A DNA stretch of 64,000 nucleotides from Odiellus spinosus (GCA_963920705.1 OY987240.1:3044501-3108500); one strand, 5' to 3'. Counted from the first letter of the stretch, positions 38,509-53,500 are shown. Notes: generated by a model from the letters alone, not told the origin. Program-made: numbers and translations.

Positions 38509-41500
38509 CAAAGATTATTGGATTCAAATGGACACAAAACATTTGATTTTTAAGCGATTTAGACAAAATCAACACCAATCGAAAGAGCAAATAGTGGTCT
38601 TTCTCAAAATTCGTTGAAAAACATGGAAAATATGGCCAATTCAAAAAACATCTAATATCAAAAAGCGTATTTTTAAAATCTGAAATTTGACTATTTTGAT
38701 AGTGTATGATTTCTTGAATTGGCCATATTTTTCTTGTTTTTCAACGGATTTTTGAAAACTCTTATTATTTAGACTGTCCATTATTTGCTCTTTCGAATGA
38801 GTTTTGTTTCGTCTAAATTGCCAAAACGTGACAAATATAAAATGGGTTAAAATTAAGCAAAACCGCTTAAAAATCAAAGATTATTGGATTCAAATGGACA
38901 CAAAACATTTGATTTTTAAGCGATTTAGACAAAATCAACACCAATCGAAAGAGCAAATAGTGGTCTATCTAAAAAACAAGAGTTTTGGAAAATCCGTTGA
39001 AAAACATGGAAAATATGGCCAATTCAAAAAAACATCTAATATCAAAAAGCGTATTTTTAAAATCTGAAATTTGACTATTTTGATATTGTATGATTTCTTG
39101 AATTGGCCATATTTTTCTTGTTTTTCAACGGATTTTTGAAAACTCTTATTATTTAGACTGTCCATTATTTGCTCTTTCGAATGAGTTTTGTTTTGTCTAA
39201 ATTGCCAAAACGTGACAAATATAAAATGGGTTAAAATTAAGCAAACCCGCTTAAAAATCAAAGATTATTGGATTCAAATGGACACAAAGCATTTGATTTT
39301 TAAGCGATTTAGACAAAATCAACACCAATCGAAAGAGCAAATAGTGGTCTATCTAAAAATCCGTTGAAAAACTTGCAAAATATGGCCAATTCAAAAAAAC
39401 ATCTAATATCAAAAAGCGTATTTTTAAAATCTGAAATTTGACTATTTTGATATTGTATGATTTCTTGAATTGGCCATATTTTTCTTGTTTTTCAACGGAT
39501 TTTTGAAAACTCTTATTATTTAGACTGTCCATTATTTGCTCTTTCGAATGAGTTTTGTTTCGTCTAAATTGCCAAAACGTGACAAATATAAAATGGGATA
39601 AAATTAAGCAAAACCGCTTAAAAATCAAAGATTATTGGATTCAAATGGACACAAAACATTTGATTTTTAAGCGATTTAGACAAAATCAACACCAATCGAA
39701 AGAGCAAATAGTGGTCTATCTAAAAAACAAGAGTTTTGGAAAATCCGTTGAAAAACATGGAAAATATGGCCAATTCAAAAAAACATCTAATATCAAAAAG
39801 CGTATTTTTAAAATCTGAAATTTGACTATTTTGATATTGTATGATTTCTTGAATTGGCCATATTTTTCTTGTTTTTCAACGGATTTTTGAAAACTCTTAT
39901 TATTTAGACTGTCCATTATTTGCTCTTTCGAATGAGTTTTGTTTTGTCTAAATTGCCAAAACGTGACAAATATAAAATGGGTTAAAATTAAGCAAATCCG
40001 CTTAAAAATCAAAGATTATTGGATTCAAATGGACACAAAACATTTGATTTTTAAGCGATTTAGACAAAATCAACACCAATCGAAAGAGCAAATAGTGGTC
40101 TTTCTCAAAATTCGTTGAAAAACATGGAAAATATGGCCAATTCAAAAAACATCTAATATCAAAAAGCGTATTTTTAAAATCTGAAATTTGACTATTTTGA
40201 TAGTGTATGATTTCTTGAATTGGCCATATTTTTCTTGTTTTTCAACGGATTTTTGAAAACTCTTATTATTTAGACTGTCCATTATTTGCTCTTTCGAATG
40301 AGTTTTGTTTCGTCTAAATTGCCAAAACGTGACAAATATAAAATGGGTTAAAATTAAGCAAAACCGCTTAAAAATCAAAGATTATTGGATTCAAATGGAC
40401 ACAAAACATTTGATTTTTAAGCGATTTAGACAAAATCAACACCAATCGAAAGAGCAAATAGTGGTCTATCTAAAAAACAAGAGTTTTGGAAAATCCGTTG
40501 AAAAACATGGAAAATATGGCCAATTCAAAAAAACATCTAATATCAAAAAGCGTATTTTTAAAATCTGAAATTTGACTATTTTGATATTGTATGATTTCTT
40601 GAATTGGCCATATTTTTCTTGTTTTTCAACGGATTTTTGAAAACTCTTATTATTTAGACTGTCCATTATTTGCTCTTTCGAATGAGTTTTGTTTTGTCTA
40701 AATTGCCAAAACGTGACAAATATAAAATGGGTTAAAATTAAGCAAACCCGCTTAAAAATCAAAGATTATTGGATTCAAATGGACACAAAGCATTTGATTT
40801 TTAAGCGATTTAGACAAAATCAACACCAATCGAAAGAGCAAATAGTGGTCTATCTAAAAATCCGTTGAAAAACTTGCAAAATATGGCCAATTCAAAAAAA
40901 CATCTAATATCAAAAAGCGTATTTTTAAAATCTGAAATTTGACTATTTTGATATTGTATGATTTCTTGAATTGGCCATATTTTTCTTGTTTTTCAACGGA
41001 TTTTTGAAAACTCTTATTATTTAGACTGTCCATTATTTGCTCTTTCGAATGAGTTTTGTTTCGTCTAAATTGCCAAAACGTGACAAATATAAAATGGGAT
41101 AAAATTAAGCAAAACCGCTTAAAAATCAAAGATTATTGGATTCAAATGGACACAAAACATTTGATTTTTAAGCGATTTAGACAAAATCAACACCAATCGA
41201 AAGAGCAAATAGTGGTCTATCTAAAAAACAAGAGTTTTGGAAAATCCGTTGAAAAACATGGAAAATATGGCCAATTCAAAAAAACATCTAATATCAAAAA
41301 GCGTATTTTTAAAATCTGAAATTTGACTATTTTGATATTGTATGATTTCTTGAATTGGCCATATTTTTCTTGTTTTTCAACGGATTTTTGAAAACTCTTA
41401 TTATTTAGACTGTCCATTATTTGCTCTTTCGAATGAGTTTTGTTTTGTCTAAATTGCCAAAACGTAACAAATATAAAATGGGTTAAAATTAAGCAAATCC

Positions 41501-41510
41501 GCTTAAAAAT
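38509..41510 (+). repeat. Block J: 1501-bp four-monomer higher-order repeat, two copies
   Basis: Copies run 38509-40009 and 40010-41510 with intervals 366, 384, 367, 384. Register points: 38875, 39259, 39626, 40010, 40376, 40760, 41127, 41511. Markers spaced 1501 bp apart are gatagtgtatg (about 38698 and 40199), gcaaacccgc (39241 and 40742), gacacaaagcatttg (about 39281 and 40782), and aatgggataaaatt (about 39592 and 41093). One visible difference is cgtaacaaat near 41463, where the other copy has cgtgacaaat. Confidence 0.9.
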
Positions 41511-44500
41511 CAAAGATTATTGGATTCAAATGGACACAAAACATTTGATTTTTAAGCGATTTAGACAAAATCAACACCAATCGAAAGAGCAAATAGTGGT
41601 CTATCTAAAAATCCGTTGAAAAACATGGAAAATATGGCCAATTCAAAAAAACATCTAATATCAAAAAGCGTATTTTTAAAATCTGAAATTTGACTATTTT
41701 GATATTGTATGATTTCTTGAATTGGCCATATTTTTCTTGTTTTTCAACGGATTTTTGAAAACTCTTATTATTTAGACTGTCCATTATTTGCTCTTTCGAA
41801 TGAGTTTTGTTTCGTCTAAATTGCCAAAACGTGACAAATATAAAATGGGTTAAAATTAAGCAAAACCGCTTAAAAATCAAAGATTATTGGATTCAAATGG
41901 ACACAAAACATTTGATTTTTAAGCGATTTAGACAAAATCAACACCAATCGAAAGAGCAAATAGTGGTCTATCTAAAAAACAAGAGTTTTGGAAAATCCGT
42001 TGAAAAACATGGAAAATATGGCCAATTCAACAAAACATCTAATATCAAAAAGCGTATTTTTAAAATCAGAAATTTGACTATTTTGATATTGTATGATTTC
42101 TTGAATTGGCCATATTTTTCTTGTTTTTCAACGGATTTTTGAAAACTCTTTTATTTAGACTGTCCATTATTTGCTATTTCGAATGAGTTTTGTTTTGTCT
42201 AAATTGCCAAAACGTGACAAATATAAAGTGGGTTAAAATTAAGCAAAACCGCTTAAAAATCAAAGATTATTGGATTCAAATGGACACAAAACATTTGATT
42301 TTTAAGCGATTTAGACAAAATCAACACCAATCGAAAGAGCAAAAAGTGGTCTATCTAAAAAACAAGAGTTTTGGAAAATCCGTTGAAAAACATGGAAAAT
42401 ATGGCCAATTCAAAAAACATCTAATATCAAAAAGCGTATTTTTAAAATCTGAAATTTGACTATTTTGATACTGTATGATTTCTTGAATTGGCCATATTTT
42501 TCTTGTTTTTCAACGGATTTTTGAAAACTCTTATTATTTAGACTGTCCATTATTTGCTCTTTCGAATGAGTTTTGTTTCGTCTAAATTGCCAAAACGTGA
42601 CAAATATAAAATGGGTTAAAATTAAGCAAAACCGCTTAAAAATCAAAGATTATTGGATTCAAATGGACACAAAACATTTGATTTTTAAGCGATTTAGACA
42701 AAATCAACACCAATCGAAAGAGCAAATAGTGGTCTATCTAAAAAACAAGAGTTTTGGAAAATCCGTTGAAAAACATGGAAAATATGGCCAATTCAAAAAA
42801 ACATCTAATATCAAAAAGCGTATTTTTAAAATCTGAAATTTGACTATTTTGATATTGTATGATTTCTTGAATTGGCCATATTTTTCTTGTTTTTCAACGG
42901 ATTTTTGAAAACTCTTATTATTTAGACTGTCCATTATTTGCTCTTTCGAATGAGTTTTGTTTTGTCTAAATTGCCAAAACGTGACAAATATAAAATGGGT
43001 TAAAATTAAGCAAATCCGCTTAAAAATCAAAGATTATTGGATTCAAATGGACACAAAACATTTGATTTTTAAGCGATTTAGACAAAATCAACACCAATCG
43101 AAAGAGCAAAAAGTGGTCTATCTAAAAAACAAGAGTTTTGGAAAATCCGTTGAAAAACATGGAAAATATGGCCAATTCAAAAAAAATCTAATATCAAAAA
43201 GCGTATTTTTAAAATCTGAAATTTGACTATTTTGATATTGTATGATTTCTTGAATTGGCCATATTTTTCTTGTTTTTCAACGGATTTTTGAAAACTCTTA
43301 TAATTTAGACTGTCCATTATTTGCTCTTTCGAATGAGTTTTGTTTTGTCTAAATTGACAAAACGTGACAAATATAAAATGGGTTAAAATTAAGCAAATCC
43401 GCTTAAAAATCAAAGATTATTGGATTCAAATGGACACAAAACATTTGATTTTTAAGCGATTTAGACAAAATCAACACCAATCGAAAGAGCAAATAGTGGT
43501 CTATCTATAAATCCGTTGAAAAACATGCAAAATATGGCCAATTCAAAAAAACATCTAATATCAAAAAGCGTATTTTTAAAATCTGAAATTTGACTATTTT
43601 GATATTGTATGATTTCTTGAATTGGCCATATTTTTCTTGTTTTTCAACGGATTTTTGAAAACTCTTATAATTTAGACTGTCCATTATTTGCTCTTTCGAA
43701 TGAGTTTTGTTTTGTCTAAATTGACAAAACGTGACAAATATAAAATGGGTTAAAATTAAGCAAATCCGCTTAAAAATCAAAGATTATTGGATTCAAATGG
43801 ACACAAAACATTTGATTTTTAAGCGATTTAGACAAAATCAACACAAATCGAAAGCGCAAATAGTGGTCTATCTAAAAATCCGTTGAAAAACATGGAAAAT
43901 ATGGCCAATTCAAAAAACATCTAATATCAAAAAGCGTATTTTTAAAATCTGAAATTTGACTATTTTGATACTGTATGATTTCTTGAATTGGCCATATTTT
44001 TCTTGTTTTTCAACGGATTTTTGAAAACTCTTATAATTTAGACTGTCCATTATTTGCTCTTTCGAATGAGTTTTGTTTTGTCTAAATTGACAAAACGTGA
44101 CAAATATAAAATGGGTTAAAATTAAGCAAATCCGCTTAAAAATCAAAGATTATTGGATTCAAATGGACACAAAACATTTGATTTTTAAGCGATTTAGACA
44201 AAATCAACACAAATCGAAAGCGCAAATAGTGGTCTATCTAAAAATCCGTTGAAAAACATGGAAAATATGGCCAATTCAAAAAACATCTAATATCAAAAAG
44301 CGTATTTTTAAAATCTGAAATTTGACTATTTTGATACTGTATGATTTCTTGAATTGGCCATATTTTTCTTGTTTTTCAACGGATTTTTGAAAACTCTTAT
44401 TATTTAGACTGTCCATTATTTGCTCTTTCGAATGAGTTTTGTTTTGTCTAAATTGCCAAAACGTGACAAATATAAAATGGGTTAAAATTAAGCAAATCCG

Positions 44501-47500
44501 CTTAAAAATCAAAGATTATTGGATTCAAATGGACACAAAACATTTGATTTTTAAGCGATTTAGACAAAATCAACACCAATCGAAAGAGCAAATAGTGGTC
44601 TATCTAAAAATCCGTTGAAAAACATGGAAAATATGGCCAATTCAAAAAAACATCTAATATCAAAAAGCGTATTTTTAAAATCTGAAATTTGACTATTTTG
44701 ATATTGTATGATTTCTTGAATTGGCCATATTTTTCTTGTTTTTCAACGGATTTTTGAAAACTCTTATTATTTAGACTGTCCATTATTTGCTCTTTCGAAT
44801 GAGTTTTGTTTCGTCTAAATTGCCAAAACGTGACAAATATAAAATGGGTTAAAATTAAGCAAAACCGCTTAAAAATCAAAGATTATTGGATTCAAATGGA
44901 CACAAAACATTTGATTTTTAAGCGATTTAGACAAAATCAACACCAATCGAAAGAGCAAATAGTGGTCTATCTAAAAAACAAGAGTTTTGGAAAATCCGTT
45001 GAAAAACATGGAAAATATGGCCAATTCAACAAAACATCTAATATCAAAAAGCGTATTTTTAAAATCAGAAATTTGACTATTTTGATATTGTATGATTTCT
45101 TGAATTGGCCATATTTTTCTTGTTTTTCAACGGATTTTTGAAAACTCTTTTATTTAGACTGTCCATTATTTGCTATTTCGAATGAGTTTTGTTTTGTCTA
45201 AATTGCCAAAACGTGACAAATATAAAGTGGGTTAAAATTAAGCAAAACCGCTTAAAAATCAAAGATTATTGGATTCAAATGGACACAAAACATTTGATTT
45301 TTAAGCGATTTAGACAAAATCAACACCAATCGAAAGAGCAAAAAGTGGTCTATCTAAAAAACAAGAGTTTTGGAAAATCCGTTGAAAAACATGGAAAATA
45401 TGGCCAATTCAAAAAACATCTAATATCAAAAAGCGTATTTTTAAAATCTGAAATTTGACTATTTTGATACTGTATGATTTCTTGAATTGGCCATATTTTT
45501 CTTGTTTTTCAACGGATTTTTGAAAACTCTTATTATTTAGACTGTCCATTATTTGCTCTTTCGAATGAGTTTTGTTTCGTCTAAATTGCCAAAACGTGAC
45601 AAATATAAAATGGGTTAAAATTAAGCAAAACCGCTTAAAAATCAAAGATTATTGGATTCAAATGGACACAAAACATTTGATTTTTAAGCGATTTAGACAA
45701 AATCAACACCAATCGAAAGAGCAAATAGTGGTCTATCTAAAAAACAAGAGTTTTGGAAAATCCGTTGAAAAACATGGAAAATATGGCCAATTCAAAAAAA
45801 CATCTAATATCAAAAAGCGTATTTTTAAAATCTGAAATTTGACTATTTTGATATTGTATGATTTCTTGAATTGGCCATATTTTTCTTGTTTTTCAACGGA
45901 TTTTTGAAAACTCTTATTATTTAGACTGTCCATTATTTGCTCTTTCGAATGAGTTTTGTTTTGTCTAAATTGCCAAAACGTGACAAATATAAAATGGGTT
46001 AAAATTAAGCAAATCCGCTTAAAAATCAAAGATTATTGGATTCAAATGGACACAAAACATTTGATTTTTAAGCGATTTAGACAAAATCAACACCAATCGA
46101 AAGAGCAAAAAGTGGTCTATCTAAAAAACAAGAGTTTTGGAAAATCCGTTGAAAAACATGGAAAATATGGCCAATTCAAAAAAAATCTAATATCAAAAAG
46201 CGTATTTTTAAAATCTGAAATTTGACTATTTTGATATTGTATGATTTCTTGAATTGGCCATATTTTTTTTGTTTTTCAACGGATTTTTGAAAACTCTTAT
46301 AATTTAGACTGTCCATTATTTGCTCTTTCGAATGAGTTTTGTTTTGTCTAAATTGACAAAACGTGACAAATATAAAATGGGTTAAAATTAAGCAAATCCG
46401 CTTAAAAATCAAAGATTATTGGATTCAAATGGACACAAAACATTTGATTTTTAAGCGATTTAGACAAAATCAACACCAATCGAAAGAGCAAATAGTGGTC
46501 TATCTATAAATCCGTTGAAAAACATGCAAAATATGGCCAATTCAAAAAAACATCTAATATCAAAAAGCGTATTTTTAAAATCTGAAATTTGACTATTTTG
46601 ATATTGTATGATTTCTTGAATTGGCCATATTTTTCTTGTTTTTCAACGGATTTTTGAAAACTCTTATAATTTAGACTGTCCATTATTTGCTCTTTCGAAT
46701 GAGTTTTGTTTTGTCTAAATTGACAAAACGTGACAAATATAAAATGGGTTAAAATTAAGCAAATCCGCTTAAAAATCAAAGATTATTGGATTCAAATGGA
46801 CACAAAACATTTGATTTTTAAGCGATTTAGACAAAATCAACACAAATCGAAAGCGCAAATAGTGGTCTATCTAAAAATCCGTTGAAAAACATGGAAAATA
46901 TGGCCAATTCAAAAAACATCTAATATCAAAAAGCGTATTTTTAAAATCTGAAATTTGACTATTTTGATACTGTATGATTTCTTGAATTGGCCATATTTTT
47001 CTTGTTTTTCAACGGATTTTTGAAAACTCTTATAATTTAGACTGTCCATTATTTGCTCTTTCGAATGAGTTTTGTTTTGTCTAAATTGACAAAACGTGAC
47101 AAATATAAAATGGGTTAAAATTAAGCAAATCCGCTTAAAAATCAAAGATTATTGGATTCAAATGGACACAAAACATTTGATTTTTAAGCGATTTAGACAA
47201 AATCAACACAAATCGAAAGCGCAAATAGTGGTCTATCTAAAAATCCGTTGAAAAACATGGAAAATATGGCCAATTCAAAAAACATCTAATATCAAAAAGC
47301 GTATTTTTAAAATCTGAAATTTGACTATTTTGATACTGTATGATTTCTTGAATTGGCCATATTTTTCTTGTTTTTCAACGGATTTTTGAAAACTCTTATT
47401 ATTTAGACTGTCCATTATTTGCTCTTTCGAATGAGTTTTGTTTTGTCTAAATTGCCAAAACGTGACAAATATAAAATGGGTTAAAATTAAGCAAATCCGC

Positions 47501-47508
47501 TTAAAAAT
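41511..47508 (+). repeat. Block K: 2999-bp eight-monomer higher-order repeat, two copies
   Basis: Copies run 41511-44509 and 44510-47508 with identical interval patterns 367, 383, 383, 384, 383, 367, 366, 366. Register points: 41878, 42261, 42644, 43028, 43411, 43778, 44144, 44510, 44877, 45260, 45643, 46027, 46410, 46777, 47143, 47509. Shared markers 2999 bp apart: actcttttatttag with gctatttcg (about 42145 and 45144), cttataatttag, aaattgacaaaacg, tctataaatccg (about 43504 and 46503), and cacaaatcgaaagcgc (about 43842 and 46841). A difference I noticed is a T for C in the right arm at about 46268. The near identity points to a recent duplication or a homogenised pair. Confidence 0.92.
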
Positions 47509-49740
47509 CAAAGATTATTGGATTCAAATGGACACAAAACATTTGATTTTTAAGCGATTTAGACAAAATCAACACCAATCGAAAGAGCAAATAGTGGTCT
47601 ATCTATAAATCCGTTGAAAAACATGCAAAATATGGCCAATTCAAAAAAACATCTAATATCAAAAAGCGTATTTTTAAAATCTGAAATTTGACTATTTTGA
47701 TATTGTATGATTTCTTGAATTGGCCATATTTTTCTTGTTTTTCAACGGATTTTTGAAAACTCTTATAATTTAGACTGTCCATTATTTGCTCTTTCGAATG
47801 AGTTTTGTTTTGTCTAAATTGCCAAAACGTGACAAATATAAAATGGGTTAAAATTAAGCAAATCCGCTTAAAAATCAAAGATTATTGGATTCAAATGGAC
47901 ACAAAACATTTGATTTTTAAGCGATTTAGACAAAATCAACACAAATCGAAAGCGCAAATAGTGGTCTATCTAAAAATCCGTTGAAAAACATGGAAAATAT
48001 GGCCAATTCAAAAAACATCTAATATCAAAAAGCGTATTTTTAAAATCTGAAATTTGACTATTTTGATACTGTATGATTTCTTGAATTGGCCATATTTTTC
48101 TTGTTTTTCAACGGATTTTTGAAAACTCTTATTATTTAGACTGTCCATTATTTGCTCTTTCGAATGAGTTTTGTTTTGTCTAAATTGCCAAAACGTGACA
48201 AATATAAAATGGGTTAAAATTAAGCAAAAACGCTTAAAAATCAAAGATTATTGGATTCAAATGGACACAAAACATTTGATTTTTAAGCGATTTAGACAAA
48301 ATCAACACCAATCGAAAGAGCAAAAAGTGGTCTATCTAAAAAACAAGAGTTTTGGAAAATCCGTTTAAAAACATGGAAAATATGGCCAATTCAACAAAAC
48401 ATCTAATATCAAAAAGCGTATTTTTAAAATCAGAAATTTGACTATTTTGATATTGTATGATTTCTTGAATTGGCCATATTTTTCTTGTTTTTCAACGGAT
48501 TTTTGAAAACTCTTATTATTTAGACTGTCCATTATTTGCTCTTTCGAATGAGTTTTGTTTTGTCTAAATTGCCAAAACGTGACAAATATAAAATAGCTTA
48601 AAATTAAGCAAAAACGCTTAAAAATCAAAGATTATTGGATTCAAATGGACACAAAACATTTGATTTTTAAGCGATTTAGACAAAATCAACACCAATCGAA
48701 AGAGCAAATAGTGGTCTATCTAAAAATCCGTTGAAAAACATGGAAAATATGGCCAATTCAAAAAAACATCTAATATCAAAAAGCGTATTTTTAAAATCTG
48801 AAATTTGACTATTTTGATATTGTATGATTTCTTGAATTGGCCATATTTTTCTTGTTTTTCAACGGATTTTTGAAAACTCTTATAATTTAGACTGTCCATT
48901 ATTTGCTCTTTCGAATGAGTTTTGTTTTGTCTAAATTGCCAAAACGTGACAAATATAAAATGGGTTAAAATTAAGCAAAACCGCTTAAAAATCAAAGATT
49001 ATTGGATTCAAATGGACACAACATTTGATTTTTAAGCGATTTAGACAAAATCAACACCAATCGAAAGAGCAAATAGTGGTCTATCTAAAAATCCGTTGAA
49101 AAACATGGAAAATATGTCCAATTCAAAAAACATCTATTATCAAAAAGCGTATTTTTAAAATCTGAAATTTGACTATTTTGATATTGTATGATTTCTTGAA
49201 TTGGCCATATTTTTCTTGTTTTTCAACGGATTTTTGAAAACTCTTATTATTTAGACTGTCCATTATTTGCTCTTTCGAATGAGTTTTGTTTTGTCTAAAT
49301 TGCCAAAACGTGACAAATATAAAATGGGTTAAAATTAAGCAAAACCGCTTAAAAATCAAAGATTATTGGATTCAAATGGACACAAAACATTTGATTTTTA
49401 AGCGATTTAGACAAAATCAACACCAATCGAAAGAGCAAATAGTGGTCTATCTAAAAAACAAGAGTTTTGGAAAATCCGTTGAAAAACATGGAAAATATGG
49501 CCAATTCAAAAAAACATCTAATATCAAAAAGCGTATTTTTAAAATCTGAAATTTGACTATTTTGATATTGTATGATTTCTTGAATTGGCCATATTTTTCT
49601 TGTTTTTCAACGGATTTTTGAAAACTCTTATTATTTAGACTGTCCATTATTTGCTCTTTCGAATGAGTTTTGTTTTGTCTAAATTGCCAAAACGTGACAA
49701 ATATAAAATGGGTTAGAATTAAGCAAATCCGCTTAAAAAT
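47509..49740 (+). repeat. Block L: mixed monomers with several private changes
   Basis: Register points are 47876, 48242, 48626, 48993, 49357, 49741. The first two monomers continue block K types (tctataaatccg near 47604, cgaaagcgc near 47950). Later ones have private changes: ccgtttaaaaac near 48361, aaaatagcttaaaatt near 48592, a two-base loss in gacacaacatttg near 49016 giving a 364-bp interval, and catctattatc near 49132. The stretch bridges two regular blocks and has no internal period. Confidence 0.82.
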
Positions 49741-50200
49741 CAAAGATTATTGGATTCAAATGGACACAAAACATTTGATTTTTAAGCGATTTAGACAAAA
49801 TCAACACCAATCGAAAGGCAAATAGTGGTCTATCTAAAAATCCGTTGAAAAACATGGAAAATATGGCCAATTCAAAAAACATCTAATATCAAAAAGCGTA
49901 TTTTTAAAATCTGAAATTTGACTATTTTGATATTGTATGATTTCTTGAATTGGCCATATTTTTCTTGTTTTTCAACGGATTTTTGAAAACTCTTATTATT
50001 TAGACTGTCCATTATTTGCTCTTTCGAATGAGTTTTGTTTTGTCTAAATTGCCAAAACGTGACAAATATAAAATGGGTTAAAATTAAGCAAAACCGCTTA
50101 AAAATCAAAGATTATTGGATTCAAATGGACACAAAACATTTGATTTTTAAGCGATTTAGACAAAATCAACACAAATCGAAAGAGCAAATAGTGGTCTATC

Positions 50201-50544
50201 TAGAAATCCGTTGAAAAACAAGCAAAATATGGCCAATTCAAAAAAACATCTAATATCAATAAGCGTATTTTTAAAATCTGAAATTTGACTATTTTGATAT
50301 TGTATGATTTCTTTAATTGGCCATATTTTTCTTGTTTTTCAACGGATTTTTGAAAACTCTTATTATTTAGACTGTCCATTATTTGCTCTTTCGAATGAGT
50401 TTTGTTTTGTCTAAATTGCCAAAACGTGACAAATATAAAATGGGTTAAAATTAAGCAAAACCGCTTAAAAATAAAGATTATTGGATTCAAATGGACACAA
50501 AACATTTGATTTTTAAGCGATTTAGACAAAATCAACACAAATCG
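50201..50544 (+). repeat. Divergent variant monomer, short form (copy 1 in block M)
   Basis: It carries the private set acaagcaaaatatgg, caataagcg, ctttaattggcc, aaaaataaagatt and cacaaatcg that is otherwise seen near 3772-4103 and 53568-53911. It begins with tctagaaatccg, a change confined to the two block M copies. The flanking long monomer carries caaaaatacatc, which the 3.7-kb occurrence lacks. Confidence 0.85.
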
Positions 50545-53500
50545 AAAGAGCAAATAGTGGTCTATCTAAAAAACAAGAGTTTTGGAAAATCCGTTGAAAA
50601 ACATGGAAAATATGGCCAATTCAAAAATACATCTAATATCAAAAAGCGTATTTTTAAAATCTGAAATTTGACTATTTTGATATTGTATGATTTCTTGAAT
50701 TGGCCAAATTTTTCTTGTTTTTCAACGGATTTTTGAAAACTCTTATTATTTAGACTGTCCATTATTTGCTCTTTCGAATGAGTTTTGTTTTGTCTAAATT
50801 GCCAAAACGTGACAAATATAAAATGGGTTAAAATTAAGCAAATCCGCTTAAAAATCAAAGATTATTGGATTCAAATGGACACAAAACATTTGATTTTTAA
50901 GCGATTTAGACAAAATCAACACCAATCGAAAGAGCAAATAGTGGTCTATCTAAAAATCCGTTGAAAAACATGGAAAATATGTCCAATTCAAAAAACATCT
51001 AATATCAAAAAGCGTATTTTTAAAATCTGAAATTTGACTATTTTGATATTGTATGATTTCTTGAATTGGCCATATTTTTCTTGTTTTTCAACGGATTTTT
51101 GAAAACTCTTATTATTTAGACTGTCCATTATTTGCTCTTTCGAATGAGTTTTGTTTTGTCTAAATTGCCAAAACGTGACAAATATAAAATATGTTAAAAT
51201 TAAGCAAAAACGCTTAAAAATCAAAGATTATTGGATTCAAATGGACACAAAACATTTGATTTTTAAGCGATTTAGACAAAATCAACACCAATCGAAAGAG
51301 CAAATAGTGGTCTATCTAAAAAACAAGAGTTTTGGAAAATCCGTTGAAAAACATGGAAAATATGGCCAATTCAAAAAAACATCTAATATCAAAAAGCGTA
51401 TTTTTAAAATCAGAAATTTGACTATTTTGATATTGTATGATTACTTGAATTGGCCATATTTTTCTTGTTTTTCAACGGATTTTTGAAAACTCTTATTATT
51501 TAGACTGTCCATTATTTGCTCTTTCGAATGAGTTTTGTTTTGTCTAAATTGCCAAAACGTGACAAATATAAAAAGGGTTTAAATTAAGCAAAACCGCTTA
51601 AAAATCAAAGATTATTGGATTCAAATGGACACAAAACATTTGATTTTTAAGCGATTTAGACAAAATCAACACCAATCGAAAGAGCAAATAGTGGTCTATC
51701 TAAAAATCCGTTGAAAAACATGCAAAATATGGCCAATTCAAAAAAACATCTAATATCAAAAAGCGTATTTTTAAAATCTGAAATTTGACTATTTTGATAT
51801 TGTATGATTTCTTGAATTGGCCATATTTTTCTTGTTTTTCAACGGATTTTTGAAAACTCTTATTATTTAGACTGTCCATTATTTGCTATTTCGAATGAGT
51901 TTTGTTTTGTCTAAATTGAAAAAACGTGACAAATATAAAATGGGTTAAAATTAAGCAAAACCGCTTAAAAATCAAAGATTATTGGATTCAAATGGACACA
52001 AAACATTTGATTTTTAAGCGATTTAGACAAAATCAACACCAATCGAAAGAGCAAATAGTGGTCTATCTAAAAAACAAGAGTTTTGGAAAATCCGTTGAAA
52101 AACATGGAAAATATGGCCAATTCAAAAAAACATCTAATATCAAAAAGCGTATTTTTAAAATCAGAAATTTGACTATTTTGATATTGTATGATTACTTGAA
52201 TTGGCCATATTTTTCTTGTTTTTCAACGGATTTTTGAAAACTCTTATTATTTAGACTGTCCATTATTTGCTCTTTCGAATGAGTTTTGTTTTGTCTAAAT
52301 TGCCAAAACGTGACAAATATAAAAAGGGTTTAAATTAAGCAAAACCGCTTAAAAATCAAAGATTATTGGATTCAAATGGACACAAAACATTTGATTTTTA
52401 AGCGATTTAGACAAAATCAACACCAATCGAAAGAGCAAATAGTGGTCTATCTAAAAATCCGTTGAAAAACATGCAAAATATGGCCAATTCAAAAAAACAT
52501 CTAATATCAAAAAGCGTATTTTTAAAATCTGAAATTTGACTATTTTGATATTGTATGATTTCTTGAATTGGCCATATTTTTCTTGTTTTTCAACGGATTT
52601 TTGAAAACTCTTATTATTTAGACTGTCCATTATTTGCTATTTCGAATGAGTTTTGTTTTGTCTAAATTGAAAAAACGTGACAAATATAAAATGGGTTAAA
52701 ATTAAGCAAAACCGCTTAAAAATCAAAGATTATTGGATTCAAATGGACACAAAACATTTGATTTTTAAGCGATTTAGACAAAATCAACACCAATCGAAAG
52801 AGCAAATAGTGGTCTATCTAAAAAACAAGAGTTTTGGAAAATCCGTTGAAAAACATGGAAAATATGGCCAATTCAAAAAAACATCTAATATCAAAAAGCG
52901 TATTTTTAAAATCAGAAATTTGACTATTTTGATATTGTATGATTACTTGAATTGGCCATATTTTTCTTGTTTTTCAACGGATTTTTGAAAACTCTTATTA
53001 TTTAGACTGTCCATTATTTGCTCTTTCGAATGAGTTTTGTTTTGTCTAAATTGCCAAAACGTGACAAATATAAAATGGGTTAGAATTAAGCAAATCCGCT
53101 TAAAAATCAAAGATTATTGGATTCAAATGGACACAAAACATTTGATTTTTAAGCGATTTAGACAAAATCAACACCAATCGAAAGGCAAATAGTGGTCTAT
53201 CTAAAAATCCGTTGAAAAACATGGAAAATATGGCCAATTCAAAAAACATCTAATATCAAAAAGCGTATTTTTAAAATCTGAAATTTGACTATTTTGATAT
53301 TGTATGATTTCTTGAATTGGCCATATTTTTCTTGTTTTTCAACGGATTTTTGAAAACTCTTATTATTTAGACTGTCCATTATTTGCTCTTTCGAATGAGT
53401 TTTGTTTTGTCTAAATTGCCAAAACGTGACAAATATAAAATGGGTTAAAATTAAGCAAAACCGCTTAAAAATCAAAGATTATTGGATTCAAATGGACACA

